A stretch of DNA of 64,000 nt from Apostichopus japonicus (GCF_037975245.1 NC_092579.1:7315001-7379000); one strand, 5' to 3'; shown: positions 10,540-22,295, numbered from the stretch's first letter. Notes: generated by a model from the sequence alone, not told the origin. Program-made: numbers and translations.

Positions 10540-11822
10540 ACAGTTTTTTCCCGTTATTCCTGACTAAAGTCGATTCCCAAATTTTGCTTTCACCGAGGGC
10601 CAGCTTTCCCCTGATCAGAAACATGGAATTATTACTGTTATCCCCAAGACTCGTCTGTTTTTAAAAAAAAAAAACTTAGGCCTATCACCGTACTCAATAC
10701 AGAATATACAATTGGTGCTAAAGCTCTTGCTAACCGGCCGTTTGAAACTGGTTTGCCATCTATCCTAGGTTAGAATCAAACTGGTTTTCTTAAAAGTAGG
10801 TTTATCAGGGAAAACCTTAGGTTTGACCTTGATCTTATTGACTACCGCTCATATCACAAGAAGGCTGGGCTATTTTTTTTTTGATTGATTTTGAGAAAGC
10901 TTTCGACAAATAGACTGGCAATTTCTACGCAACTCCTTACAAGCTTTCACTTTCGGAAACAATTTCATTCAGTGGGTGAAAACATTTCATCACAACAGTT
11001 CCAACTGGGTTAACAATGATGGTTATTCTTCTAGTAACTTTAGTTTAGAAAGAGGAGTGAGACAGGGATGTCCACTCAGCCCCTATCTTCTTTGTGGTCT
11101 GTGCGGAGATCTTTGCGCAGACCCTCCTCCATAACAATAGTGTTCTGGGTGTCATTATCTCCAATTGTGAGGTTAAACTTTTGCATTACGCTGACAATAC
11201 CACTCTCTTTTTAGATAGAAATGCCGGTTCTCTTAGGGAAGCTGTATGTATTCTAGAGGTAGTTCATAATATCTCAGGTCGAAGGTTTACTACGATAAAT
11301 CTACTATTTTCCCATTAGACCCTCATGTTGATAGTAAGCCCGCCTTCGGTCGACGACTTTGCAGTTACCTGGTCCCGTGACCCGGTCAACATGTTAGGAG
11401 TTTCTTTCACAACTAATCGCGAAGACCTTTTCTCCGTTCATTTTCCGCCCAAGCTTCTCGCCTTAAGCAGGTGCTTAATTTGTGGTCCGCTAGGGACCCC
11501 ACTGCCGTCTGCAAAACATCATCGTAAAGACTTTTGCCCTATCTCAACTTGTTTTCCCTTTTTTGGTTCTCCCAAACCCTCCCGATTACTTTATTCGTAA
11601 CCTTATTAGTTTTCTTTACAGTTTATTTGGGGAAATAAGCAGGAGAAAAGTAACCGTCGTACCTTTATAAACTCTATTAGTCGTGGGAGTTTGAATGATA
11701 TTCACTTGAATTCCTACATTGCAGGTTTAAAATGTACTTGGATCCGTCGTTATACCAACAATAGGCCTGGTTACTGGAAATTATTTTTCGAAGTTCACTC
11801 GCCCGATTTAGTAAAAGCTTTC
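10540..11822 (+). pseudogene. Decayed L1/Tx1-like LINE reverse transcriptase, unit B
   Basis: Frames are broken but several polymerase landmarks can be read in order. They are DFEKAFDK (motif A, near 10,890), GVRQGCPLSPYL (motif B, near 11,055), LLHYADNTTLFLD (motif C, near 11,185, with D-N in place of D-D), and a post-polymerase stretch [10 protein letters not shown] with [10 protein letters not shown] (near 11,725-11,790). The last block is typical of the L1/Tx1 group. Many stops and shifts show it is dead. The sister copy at 19,530-20,512 lacks about 300 bp covering motif B and motif C. Confidence 0.8.
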
Positions 11823-11842
11823 TATATAAATAAATAAATATA

Positions 11843-11899
<57 letters not shown>

Positions 11900-12110
11900 A
11901 TACTAGTTGAGACTAGTGGAACACTAGAAGTTGTAACTCGGAGTTTCACGCGTTATAGCGATCGTCAGACAACTGTTGTCTGACGATCGCTATAACGCGT
12001 GAAACTCCGAGTTACAACTACTAGTGTTCCACTAGTCTCAACTAGTATCAACATATATTCCGCTCTGTCCACTGGACATAGAGCACTCTGCGCCAAGATA
12101 GACGCCAACC

Positions 12111-12187
<77 letters not shown>

Positions 12188-12241
12188 TATATTTATTTAT
12201 TTATATAGAAGCTTTTACTAAATCGGGCGAGTGAACTTCGA

Positions 12242-12246
<5 letters not shown>
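11783..12246. repeat. Large inverted duplication with near-perfect central palindrome
   Basis: Outer arms 11,783-11,850 and 12,180-12,246 are inverted copies, differing by one base over the first about 55 bp. Inner arms 11,896-11,973 and 11,975-12,052 are inverted copies of 78 bp with one mismatch around a single central base (11,974). (TA)n lies between the arms on both sides. A non-repeated stretch of about 60 bp (12,053-12,115) sits only on the right. The matching place in unit C (20,500-20,540) has only the left outer arm and a TA array, so the structure arose after the units separated or was lost there. Confidence 0.9.
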
Positions 12247-12312
<66 letters not shown>

Positions 12313-14043
12313 AAATATATATATATGGCACACATTTTTGATCACACACCCATACATACGAACACACAGAGTGCGTTTTTACCCCCACTTCTAAAGAGGT
12401 CCACCCTATCTTATTGTGCCACCACATGGTACCCTCATATGGACCCTCAGGGGTTGTGAGATGGGAAGCAATTTTAGTAGTTTAGTTTTCACACAATACT
12501 CGATAGAGTACAATAATATCTCATCCCCAGTACCCTTAGTGTGGGGACGAGATATATTTTTTTTATATTCACTAGTCAGAAAAAAAGAATATGGAATTGG
12601 CGAATGCTTCACAAAATATCAATTAGATTGACTAAATATGATATATTAAGAAGTCAAGTTACTGACTGTTTTTGCAAAAGAAAGATGGAATTACAGATAA
12701 GACGCTAACCTGTATACTGCAGGACATAACATACACTACAAGCCCACATTCACTATTTGAAATTATATGGTGAAGATTCGTACACTTCTTCCCTGAAAGT
12801 TGTGAGCAGGGTCCCACAATTACGAAAATGTTGCTGGTTACACGTTGACAAGTTGATTTACGATAAAATTTTACCACGAACTTGATATTGACACATGCGA
12901 ATACTTTTTCTTGGGGGGGGGGGAGGGGGCGGGAGAAGTATTTTTAATTTCATTTATTGAATAATTTAACGGGTATCATCGGTAAAATTCCTCAACTGGT
13001 GTCTCTCAAATCTTACAGTCCTTATTAGTGCACACTCTATGCACCGTCCTTTAAGAAAAAGAGAGTGATTTAATTACATTCAAGATAGAAACAAAATATC
13101 CTACGCTCAGTCTCCTGCAGCAATGAGCAGGTTTGTCTTATTTATTTCCGTAGAGTTAAGTAATGTTTATCAACAAACAATCCTTTGTTATCTGGGTTCA
13201 AAATTGAAAGCAACGGCCCTTAATAAATTTTATCGATACAAAAAATATATATACAATGTAAATATGACCAACGGGTTATAGATAGACACCTTCATCTAAC
13301 TCATGTGACACCTTGTCTATACAAAAGAAAAGTATGCTGTTCCTTCTCCTCAATCCTTGCCAAACCGTACCATTAGATAATGATCGCATCAATATCACAA
13401 GAATTGTTTACAATAAAATCAGCAGTTTCCCTCCGTTCTATCTGTCTTTTACATTGGTGTCTAAGTACTCGACCATGCATGTGAGCTGTAGTTTAAGAGG
13501 TGAGATCAAAACACTTGATAAGAAATATGCACCGATAACAGATGTAAAATATTATCGAAATAGTACAAAGGTAGCACTTTTAACTTGAGTTTGTTACTGT
13601 GTTCAGTCACGGAGGCACCAAATATGTGACCAACAAGGTCGTCCAAATCAGAATAGAAGAAGTATGTATATATTTAAAAAAAAGATTACATTTTTAAATT
13701 TAAACTTTAAAGTGGCCATGACACGAAAATTTCAAAGTCCTATATTTTTGGGATCCATCAAAGAATGTTCTCTAAAACATGTATCAACCAATCTGCCAGT
13801 TTAAAACTTGATTTTTCAAGTCGAAAATTGAGAATGAATTTACCCTTTTCGGCGGTTGAAACTTTGTTTACTCGAAAATTTTCCGATTCGCATGACGTCA
13901 TGTGACGTCACGTTTTGAACACATATTTGTTGTCGCTGCTACGGTACCATTCACGTACACAGTAGACAAGTACACATACCACTAGTAGTTACTAAACAAA
14001 ACACCGATCACAAGTGCGATATCAAATCAAAATTTCCTGTGAA

Positions 14044-14928
14044 ATGGCGGATCCAGAGCCAAATGCGGCAACCGAAGTTCAAAGTGATAATGGTTCTTCA
14101 CTAGGCAGTGAAATTGGGCTATAATTAGAGTGCCCTTTCTCATATTCGAAGCAGAGAGTGAAGGCGATGATCATTCCAATATTGAACCGAATGCTGAGGG
14201 TGGAGCGGAGGTGTTAGAACCGTATCAGTTCGAGCCTGTTAAACGAGCCGAAATTGAAGCTCCACAACATATCGAAGAAGAAATCCGTTCGAAACCATTG
14301 CAAGGAACATACAACGTGGTAAGAATTTATTAACGAAGCATTTAAAAACAAAATCCAGTCCATTTTGTGCATGTGTTGTTGGAATTCGCGGAACACCCTA
14401 AACCGTATTGTGCGTTGTGTTACGGTAACTTACAACCCATATGTAGAGTGTGTAGTACTAGTAGGGTTGGTTGCATACTGAAAGTTTGGCTCGGGGATGT
14501 AAGTTGCATTATGCAGCCATGCTAGGTAGGCATATGTGTTACTTCATACTCATTATTACTTGGCTAGTACTTTGGCCTGGAGTTTTGCAAATCAATTTTC
14601 TGAAACAAAAGAATGTTTCATGATACATGGAAGGTGTAAAATCACAACAAATGTAACCATAACTGTACATTGTGTGCCTGCTTGTTATTGTGGACATCAT
14701 GGCCAACATTAATACATTTTGAACTTTCATAAATTTTTTCCCAGGCAGTACAGATACATAGCCTATGGTCAACAGGTTCAATGATACTTGGGGTTCCTAG
14801 CAAGACACGTCAGGGTTGTGCTACCATCATGTGCAGTCCAAAGGATCAGAAGTGATTTTCCAGCCAATGGTCATTACACTGGATTCAAGTTGCCAGGAGA
14901 AAACTCATTGTATAGGAAGCCTTTCTAA
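14044..14928 (+). pseudogene. P2X7 C-terminal (ballast) domain-like gene fragment inside the TTAA element
   Basis: Two coding-like pieces lie in the same direction. The first starts at ATG 14,044 (MADPEPNAATEV...SSLGSEIG). It meets a stop and frame change near 14,120, then continues EGGAEVLEPYQFEPVKRAEI to a GTAAGA donor at 14,319. The second follows a pyrimidine-rich acceptor at 14,744: YRYIAYGQQVQ, stop, YLGFLARHVRV, LPSCAVQRIRSDFP, GHYTGFKLPGEN, ending at a stop at 14,926. YxFEP and the VLPSCxVxxIRxxFP..YTGFK block are landmarks of the P2X7 intracellular/ballast domain family, found alone in many invertebrate proteins. The cysteine-rich zinc-binding centre expected between the pieces was not found. 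A TGA stands where Trp is usual. It is therefore probably dead or captured. Confidence 0.7.
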
Positions 14929-16850
14929 ACTACGATTGTGTTGGATTATCAATCTGTCAGGGTTCCCTCAGTGTTGATATATTGAAATTCAAGACTTTTA
15001 ATTCAGGATGAAAAGGTTATTTTCCAGACCCAACATCAACAATAAAGGAAAAGGCATGTTTTGAAGCATTTGGACACAAGTATTGGCGTGACCGTGATGT
15101 CATATAATATGTGCATAAGGGAACGGGCATTGACCTTTTTAGGCGCATTTACCTCGTTTGATTCGTACCTTTAATCTGGAAGCCAAAATATCCATATCAC
15201 CAATGATATTTGACAGAAAAGTCATAATAAAGACCAATGGAGGCAGCAGAACTCTTGAATGTTTAGACTGTTTCTTCAGCAGCAGTTGGTTTATTTTGTA
15301 GTCTTTCTTCAAAACCTCACCTGTACACTCTGTTAATGGTCTTCGATTGTTTTAATGCGTGTGATGCTGTGTTTCACATTGCCCATCAGTGTTGTAGGTG
15401 TCGTCGTGCGTGGGTAACATTTTTGCATGTGAGTTGCGTCGTGCAGTGTTTCTTGGTTTAAATAACCCTGTATTGTATTTGCTTCTGGATTATTCTAATT
15501 AATTTGTCACAACAACGATTGATAGCGATGGACATGCAACTGCTTCGTAGGCTTAAAGCAAAAAAATTCATGTAAGTTGTTTTCTTTTAACCTCCTTTGA
15601 TGTCACAAATTACATTAGTGTAATTTAAGAATGATAATGTTTATGGAAAGTACAGTTTTACTTTTATGTCATATAATACAATGATTGTTGTTAATGTTAG
15701 TTCAGATTGTCCAGAATGACTGTCTAGAACTGATATTGAATAAATTTTGTTCAATGATTTAACACTTGAACTATGTTGTGTGAATTTTTGGCTCTGTGAC
15801 TTTAAAATAAATCGCTTTGAGATTTAATTAAACAACCTTTGGAATAAAATCTTTTTACCTACCTATTTTGACCCATCCCCATTACCCCCACTCCCTCCAC
15901 AACATAATAAATGGTTTTCCTGGAATAGGAATAAGAAATTATTGCTATAATTAACTGATCCAGCATATTCCAGAAATAAATTGGGGCACTGAGATTTGTT
16001 CACAAGAAGATGTAACCCATCGCTTCTGAAGCTAACCTCATAGCTTATTAGTATACAATAGAGCAATGAAGGGGTGTTAATTTAGATGATACAGTAAAAT
16101 CTCTTCGTCTATTGCGACTTCAGTGTAGTAACGCTAATACTATAGTACTACTAGTGCTCGGCGCGCTACCTCCTAAGGATCGCCACTTGCCCCATTGGAG
16201 GTTTCCTGTTCCCCGATCTGGTCTTCAGAGTAGTTTTTTGTGGATTACTTGACAGAAGAATGACTCTTTTATGTCGAACCGTTAAAGTCCATTTGTTTTA
16301 TTTCATAACAAAAAGGAGGGATCGTAGTATGCTTCCGTGAAGTGTTCGCTTCATTCGGAGCTGCATACTGGCTAGGCCCAGTGAAATCGGCGCTGGTGTT
16401 GTGCACTAACTTGGTCATAATCGCCGTGTTTTTTTTCGTCCTTCAGCCATGGATGAAGGCTAATTGCATGGGTAATGATATTTATGCAGCCCCAACAACA
16501 CAACGGACCGGCATTTCTCTCGGATAGTTTACAACAGTTGTAAAACAAACTTGAAATTTCTAACGATATAGCGTAATACAGTGGTTGTTCTCTCAGTGTA
16601 AATGTGCGTGTACTGTATATGGAACGGTATGATCGTCGCGCATCCGATACATGCCTGAGCTTTGCACGTGTGTTCCTAACATGACGTCATCATTGTCTTG
16701 TCGTGAAATCGCATTCTCAGATATCTATTTTCGGATGCGAATATTAAAACGTTAATTACTAATTAGTCCTTGAGGTTTTCAAGGTGTTGAGGATAGTTTT
16801 GAACATAGATTTTCTCATATATTCAGAGGAAGTTACTCTCGATGAGTTGG
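14929..16850. other. Rest of the TTAA element, no recognised gene
   Basis: This part contains poly-T and AATAAA-like words (near 15,738) and short open frames such as 16,342-16,527 without family motifs. No DDE-type transposase signature was seen on either strand. Confidence 0.5.
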
Positions 16851-16964
16851 ATTTTTCGTGTCATGGCCTCTTTAACCAGGATGGTCCGAGAATGAGATAA
16901 CTATATACAAAGTCCTACTCACTGTTTTTAACTTTTAATCTTTGGTGGAGGCTCTTGTAACACC

Positions 16965-16971
16965 TATATAG
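16965..16971 (+). promoter_or_regulatory. TATA-like box upstream of fucosyltransferase C
   Basis: TATATAG lies about 140 bp before the ATG of copy C, in the block conserved before copies B and D. The TTAA element ends only about 90 bp upstream, so it has moved any more distal control sequence about 3.2 kb away. Confidence 0.4.
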
Positions 16972-17110
16972 TTTATCTTCGGTGGATGCACATGTTGTGT
17001 AGATAAACCGGCATTTCTTGAAGGCGCAAGTGGTGTCGATTATTCTATATTCCGTGGAGGCGCACGCATGGTGTGAACATATATACGAGATAGACACGTT
17101 TAATATCAGT

Positions 17111-18451
17111 ATGGCTATCGGAACAGAAAGGAAGTGCCTCAATGTTTTACTCGTCGTGATGACTGTAAATGCAATATTATTAACCTGGAGAATTCCTACC
17201 TTGAGAGTTGAACAATATCCGAAAAGAAAAGGCACCGCTAACTTTACCGTCTTTGAATTACGACCGTGGGATGCATATAGCAAAACACTGCAACATGTGC
17301 AAAATGAAAGTTCATGGAATCTTTCATATACTCAAAACAGAGTAGTTCCTGATCAAAGGGTAATCAATGATACTTTAATTGCCGCCGTATTTTCTTGTAA
17401 TCCCTATTGGGTTTCTCTCAGAAGATGTTTTCCGCGAACCTTCGAATGTCCGCATACAGATAAAAGAATAACTTTTATTGCATCCATAGAAGATGAAAGC
17501 GCCATCAAAGATGTAGATGTGGTCATATTTGCTGGTAGTGTAAACAGCTCTACCTGGGAGAGAGCTATGGCTGTCCGCAAGGCTCATCAAGTGTGGGTTT
17601 ATAGCACTGATGAGAGCTCTAGAAACTCTACACAGGTGAGAGAATCTATGGGAGGAGGGGGCAGGGGATCGGCACGCCCTTTGGGATTCAATGGATATAA
17701 ATTCGACATGTCATTCACTTACTATTCTAAATCTGAAGTCGTAGCTCCGTTTGGGGAGTACATTCCATTCAAGGAGGGAATAATCATGAAAAAGGGCAAT
17801 ATTACTTCGAATTTACAATCGAAGAAAATGGTCGCTTGGATAAGCAGTCACTGTAATCCAAACGCTTGGAACAGAACAACTTTTGTCCATGATCTTGCCA
17901 GATTAATCCCAATTGATATGTACGGAGCTTGTGGTTCAAAGGAACATTTACCTCGTGGCAGTAGTGCAACAGCATTGCTTCAAACATACAAATTTTATAT
18001 TGCTTTCGAAAACAGTTGTTGCTCAGAATACATCACCGAGAAATTTTGGCAGGCTTTGGCTGATTTCGAGCTGGTGCCGATTGTGGTTGGAACTTCGAAA
18101 ACGGACTATGAGCGAGTCGCTCCACCGAATTCTTTTATTTTCGCTGACGATTTCGACTCTGTGAGAGATTTAGCAAGATATATTCGTAAAGTCGCTACCA
18201 ATACAACTCTGTACAACCAATACCATCATTGGCGGCTGATGGGTAAAGCATTTCTTTACAAGAGTGTTCGCGTTTATCCATTTTCGTCGACCGAAGGAGC
18301 GTGCGCACTTTTAAATTTCCTGGAAGAGAATGCTTGGAAAGGGGACCAGTCACTGAGCATGGGCATTGACCCATTCGGATCAGAATGGTTAGGCAGTTGT
18401 GGTTTGTGTGGTAAACATGATTGGATGACTGCCTATCGTCGTCACCCTTAA
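17111..18451 (+). CDS. Alpha-1,3-fucosyltransferase (GT10), copy C
   Basis: An intronless frame of 446 residues from MAIGTERK. The frame stays open for 31 codons upstream to an ATG at 17,018. That extension is not in frame in copy B and absent in D, so I chose the shared start at 17,111. Signal anchor at about residues 10-26 (LNVLLVVMTVNAILLTW), which carries an Asn unlike its sisters. Catalytic landmarks are VNSSTWERAM, VWVYSTDESSRNSTQ, GGGGRGSARPLGF, SEVVAPFGEYIPF, FENSCCSEYITEKFW and CGLCGKHDW. It shares LMGKAFLYK and the VVGTSKTDYERVAPPNSF block with B, but shares its end (KGDQSLSMGIDPFGSEW, AYRRHP) with D, so it is a mosaic of the two. It looks intact. Confidence 0.94.
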   Translation: MAIGTERKCLNVLLVVMTVNAILLTWRIPTLRVEQYPKRKGTANFTVFELRPWDAYSKTLQHVQNESSWNLSYTQNRVVPDQRVINDTLIAAVFSCNPYWVSLRRCFPRTFECPHTDKRITFIASIEDESAIKDVDVVIFAGSVNSSTWERAMAVRKAHQVWVYSTDESSRNSTQVRESMGGGGRGSARPLGFNGYKFDMSFTYYSKSEVVAPFGEYIPFKEGIIMKKGNITSNLQSKKMVAWISSHCNPNAWNRTTFVHDLARLIPIDMYGACGSKEHLPRGSSATALLQTYKFYIAFENSCCSEYITEKFWQALADFELVPIVVGTSKTDYERVAPPNSFIFADDFDSVRDLARYIRKVATNTTLYNQYHHWRLMGKAFLYKSVRVYPFSSTEGACALLNFLEENAWKGDQSLSMGIDPFGSEWLGSCGLCGKHDWMTAYRRHP

Positions 18452-19103
18452 CTTAAAACCACATTTTGTAATATTACCTCACTCTATAGTGGAAAGCCAT
18501 CTGCTCAAAATAAGAGACTTCATAGTTAATTATTCATGCGTTGAGAGGTGAGAGTTTGTATGAACGCGTGTGAGTGTTCTTCGGGGGGGAGGGGGGGTGG
18601 AGCAAGTTAATTTGATAAAGGGGAAGCAGAGAATGGTGATTTAAGTCACGGTTTATTGTCTCAAACGTCAGATTAGATTTATTTTTTCAACTCTCCCTAT
18701 ATAACTTTGTGATTACATTTTCGTCCAGTAACGGATTTTTATTACATTGTTGTAGAGGTGTTTTTAAAACAGATCACTGATGTTATTTATGTAATTACGT
18801 ACAAGGGATGCGTAAATAATCTTTCGCTTAACATTAATCTATGTGTATGAATTAATCCTGATCAGTTATAGAATGATATTATACTTACTGCTCTTAGTCG
18901 TATATGTGTATTGCTATAAGAACAGTTGTGTACTCCAGTGTACTCGCTATGCTTGCTTTAGTGACCCGAACGCCCAAAATAATTGTTACGCCATTGTATA
19001 AGAAATGACCTTTCAACTTCAAAACATCATAGATGAAAATGCTAAATAGTCTAGGACAGGGTTTGTCAATTAATTTCAGTGGATGGCCTGAACCAAGATA
19101 TAT

Positions 19104-19120
<17 letters not shown>
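18452..19120 (+). other. Shared 3' flank of fucosyltransferase C
   Basis: Non-coding and closely similar to the flanks of B and D. It has a G-rich tract near 18,580-18,602. No gene is seen. Confidence 0.6.
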
Positions 19121-19134
<14 letters not shown>

Positions 19135-19180
19135 TATATATATATCCAATATATATATAGCCTATATATATATATCCAAT

Positions 19181-19362
19181 CCATGGTTATTTCGCATATT
19201 GATTATTGTAACTCACTTTATTTTGGTATAAACCAACATTTATATGATCAACTCCAATCTGTTTAAAATTTTGCTGCAAGAATGATATATGGTAGAAGTA
19301 GATATGATAATGTGACTGATCTATTCCATTATCTTCATTGGCTTAAAATCAATCATTTATAT
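19181..19362 (+). mobile_element. Dead LINE reverse-transcriptase tail, unit C
   Basis: Reads HIDYCNSLYFGINQHLYD, then FAARMIYGRSRYDNVTDLF and LHWLKINHL, with a stop after LQSV. Here the HWL motif is intact. It is a single copy, against two in unit B, and is flanked by (TA)n on both sides. Confidence 0.75.
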
Positions 19363-19529
19363 AAATATATATATATATATATACACCAAAAATATAATAA
19401 TATATATAATAATATATATATACACCAAAAACTGGCTGTTTTACTTCCAATCACTTACTTAATTTATTTTTTTTATCTTACCCGAGATCCAGCCTTTCTC
19501 TAAATTCAGCGTAGTTGTTTAACAGTTTT

Positions 19530-20512
19530 TTCCCCGTTATTCCTGACTAATGTCGAGTCCCTAAATTTTTTCTATCACCGCCAGGGCCAGCTTTCCCCTG
19601 ATCAGAAACATGGTATTAATACTGTTATCCCCAAGACTCGTCTGTTTTAAAAAAAAACCTTAGGCCTATCACCGTACTCAATACAGATTATACAGTTGGT
19701 GCTAAAGCTCTTGCTAACCGTTTGAAACTGGTTTGCCATCTATCCTAGGTTAGAATTAAACTGGTTTTCTTAAAAGTAGGTTTATTGGGGAAAACCTTAG
19801 GTTTAACCTTGATCTTATTGACTACCGCTCATATCACGAGAAGGCTGTGCTAATTTTTTTGATTGATTTTGAGAAAGCTTTCGACAAACTAGATTGGAAA
19901 TTTCTACGCAATTCCTTACAAGCTTTCACTTTCGGAAACAATTTCATAATATCTCAGGTCGAAGGTTAACTATGATAAATCTACTATTTTCCCATTAGGC
20001 CCATATATTATGTTGATAGTAAGCCCGCCTTCGGTCGACGACTTTGCAGTTACCTGGTCCCGTGGCCCGGTCAACATGTTAGGAGTTTCTTTCACAACTA
20101 ATCGCGAGGACCTTTTCTCCGTTCCTTTTCCGCCCAAGCTTCTCGCCTTAAGCAGGTGCTTAATTTGTGGTCCGCTAGGGACCCCACTCCCGTCTGCAAA
20201 ACATCATCGTAAAGACTTTTGCCCTATCTCAACTTGTTTTCCCTTTTTTGGTTCTCCCAAACCCTCCCGATCATTTTTTTCGTAACCTTATTAGTTTTCT
20301 TTACAGTTTATTTGGGGAAATAAGCAGGAGAAAAGTAACCGTCGTACCTTTATAAACTCTATTAGTCGTGGGAGTTTGAATGATAATCACTTGAATTCCT
20401 ACATTGCAGGTTTAAAATGTACTTGGATCCGTCGTTATACCAACGATAGGCCTGGTTACTGGAAATTATTTTTCGAAGTTCACTCGCCCGATTTAGTAAA
20501 AGCTTTCTATAT
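19530..20512 (+). pseudogene. Decayed L1/Tx1-like LINE reverse transcriptase, unit C
   Basis: The sister of 10,540-11,822. DFEKAFDKLDWKFL (motif A, near 19,868) is better kept here than in unit B. At about 19,945 the sequence jumps to the part matching 11,265 of unit B, so motifs B and C are deleted. The tail again reads [19 protein letters not shown]. Confidence 0.8.
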
Positions 20513-20519
20513 AAATAAA

Positions 20520-20710
<191 letters not shown>

Positions 20711-22288
20711 GGCACACATTTTTGATCACACACCCATACATACGAACACACACACAGTGCGTTTTCACCCCCACTTCTAAAGAGGTCCACCCTATCTTAT
20801 TGAGCCACCACATGGTACCCCCATATGGACCCTCAGGGGTTGTGAGATGGGAAGCAATTTTAGTAGCAAGTTTTCAAACAATACTCGATAGAGTACAATA
20901 ATATCTCATCCCCAGTACCCTTAGTGTGGGGACGAGATATATATTTTTTTTTTATTCACTAGTCAGAAAAAAGAATATGGAATTGGCGAATGCTTCACGA
21001 AATATCAATTAGATTGACAAAATATGATATATTAAGAAGTCAAGTTACTGACCTGTTTTTGCAAAAGAAAGATGGAATTACAGATAAGACGCTAACCTGT
21101 ATACTGCAGGACATAACAGTGTATAGTGACAGACTCTTCCAGATATGTCAGCTCTATATATAGGGAAGACCTATACACTACAAGCCCACATTCACTATTT
21201 GAAATTATATGGTGAAGATTCGTACACTTCTTCCCTGAAAGTTGTGAGCAGGGTCCCACAATTACGAAAATGTTGCTGGTTACACGTTGACAATTTGATT
21301 TACGATAAAAATTATACCACGAACTTGATATTGACACATGCGAATACTTTTTCTTGGGGGGGGGGGCGGGAGAAGTATTTTTAACTTCATTTATTGAATA
21401 ATTTAACGGGTATGTAAAATACCTCAACTGGTGTCTCTCAAATCTTACAGTCCTTATTATAGTGCATAATCTATGCACCGTCATTTAAGACAAAGAGAGT
21501 GATTTAATTACATTCAAGATAGAAACAAAATATCCTACGCTCAGTCTCCTGCAGCAATAAGCAGGTTTGTCTTATTTATTTCCGTAGAGTTAAGTAATGT
21601 TTATCGACAAACAACCCTTTGGAAAAAATATTTGGCAATATTTCCCGCTATATTAATTAACTTATCTATAAGATATCTGTTATCTGGGTTCAAAGTTGAA
21701 AGCAACGGCCCTTGATCAATTTTATCGATACAAAAAATATATACCATGTAAATATGACCAACGGGTTATAGATAGACACCTTCATCTAACTCATGTGACA
21801 CCTTGTCTATACAAAAGACAAGTATGCTGTTCCTTATCCTGAATCCTTGCCAAACCGTACCATTAGATAATATGATCGCATCAATATCACAAGAATTGTT
21901 CACAATAAAATCAGCAGTTTCCTTCCGTTCTATCTGTCTTTTCCATTGGTGTCTAAGTACTTGACCATGCCTGTGAGCTGTAGTTTAAGAGGTGAGATCA
22001 AACCACTTATGCACCGATAACAGATGTAAAACATTATCGAAATAGTACAAAGGTAGCACTTTTAACTTGAGTTTGTTACTGTGTTCAGTCACGGAGGCAC
22101 CAAATATGTGACCAACAAGGCCGTCCAAATCAGAATAGAAGAAGCATGTATATATTTACAAGGAAAGATTACATTTTTAACTTTAAACTTTAACCAGGAT
22201 GGACCGAGAATGAGATAACTATAGGCCTATACAAAGTCCTACTTACTGTTTTTACCATTTAATCTTTGGTGGAGGCTCTTGTAACACC

Positions 22289-22295
22289 TATATAG
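22289..22295 (+). promoter_or_regulatory. TATA-like box upstream of fucosyltransferase D
   Basis: TATATAG lies about 150 bp before the ATG of copy D, in the conserved upstream block (one base differs just after it, GCTTAT for GTTTAT). Confidence 0.4.

Larger units (their letters stand above)
5140..12326 (+). repeat. Segmental duplication unit around fucosyltransferase B
   Basis: This stretch shares, in the same order, an upstream block, the gene, a 3' flank, a TA-repeat tract and dead LINE pieces with the stretches around copies C and D. Boundaries are approximate. The unit differs from the others by a palindromic inverted duplication (11,783-12,246) and by two copies of the DYCNSLYF-type LINE tail. 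It lacks the 3.16-kb TTAA element of unit C. Confidence 0.75.
13711..16871. mobile_element. TTAA-flanked DNA transposon-like element with short TIRs
   Basis: The left end reads AGTGGCCATGACACGAAAAT and the complement of the right end reads AGAGGCCATGACACGAAAAA, so the ends are inverted copies at 18 of 20 positions. TTAA (or TTTAA) flanks both ends (13,707-13,710 and 16,872-16,875). The sister units keep a single, uninterrupted AACTTTAACCAGG at about 7083-7095 and 22,185-22,198, which are empty sites. TTAA duplication is typical of the piggyBac and Kolobok superfamilies. No transposase could be recognised, so it is probably non-autonomous or decayed. It carries a fragment similar to the P2X7 C-terminal domain. 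Confidence 0.85.

Noticed and set aside
16342-16527. Membrane-like 61-residue frame inside the TTAA element
   Set aside because: No homologous family was recognised, no splice or start context supports it, and it lies in a decayed element.
17018-17110. Upstream ATG as the start of fucosyltransferase C
   Set aside because: The extension is out of frame in B and absent in D. The MAIG start before the signal anchor is common to all three.
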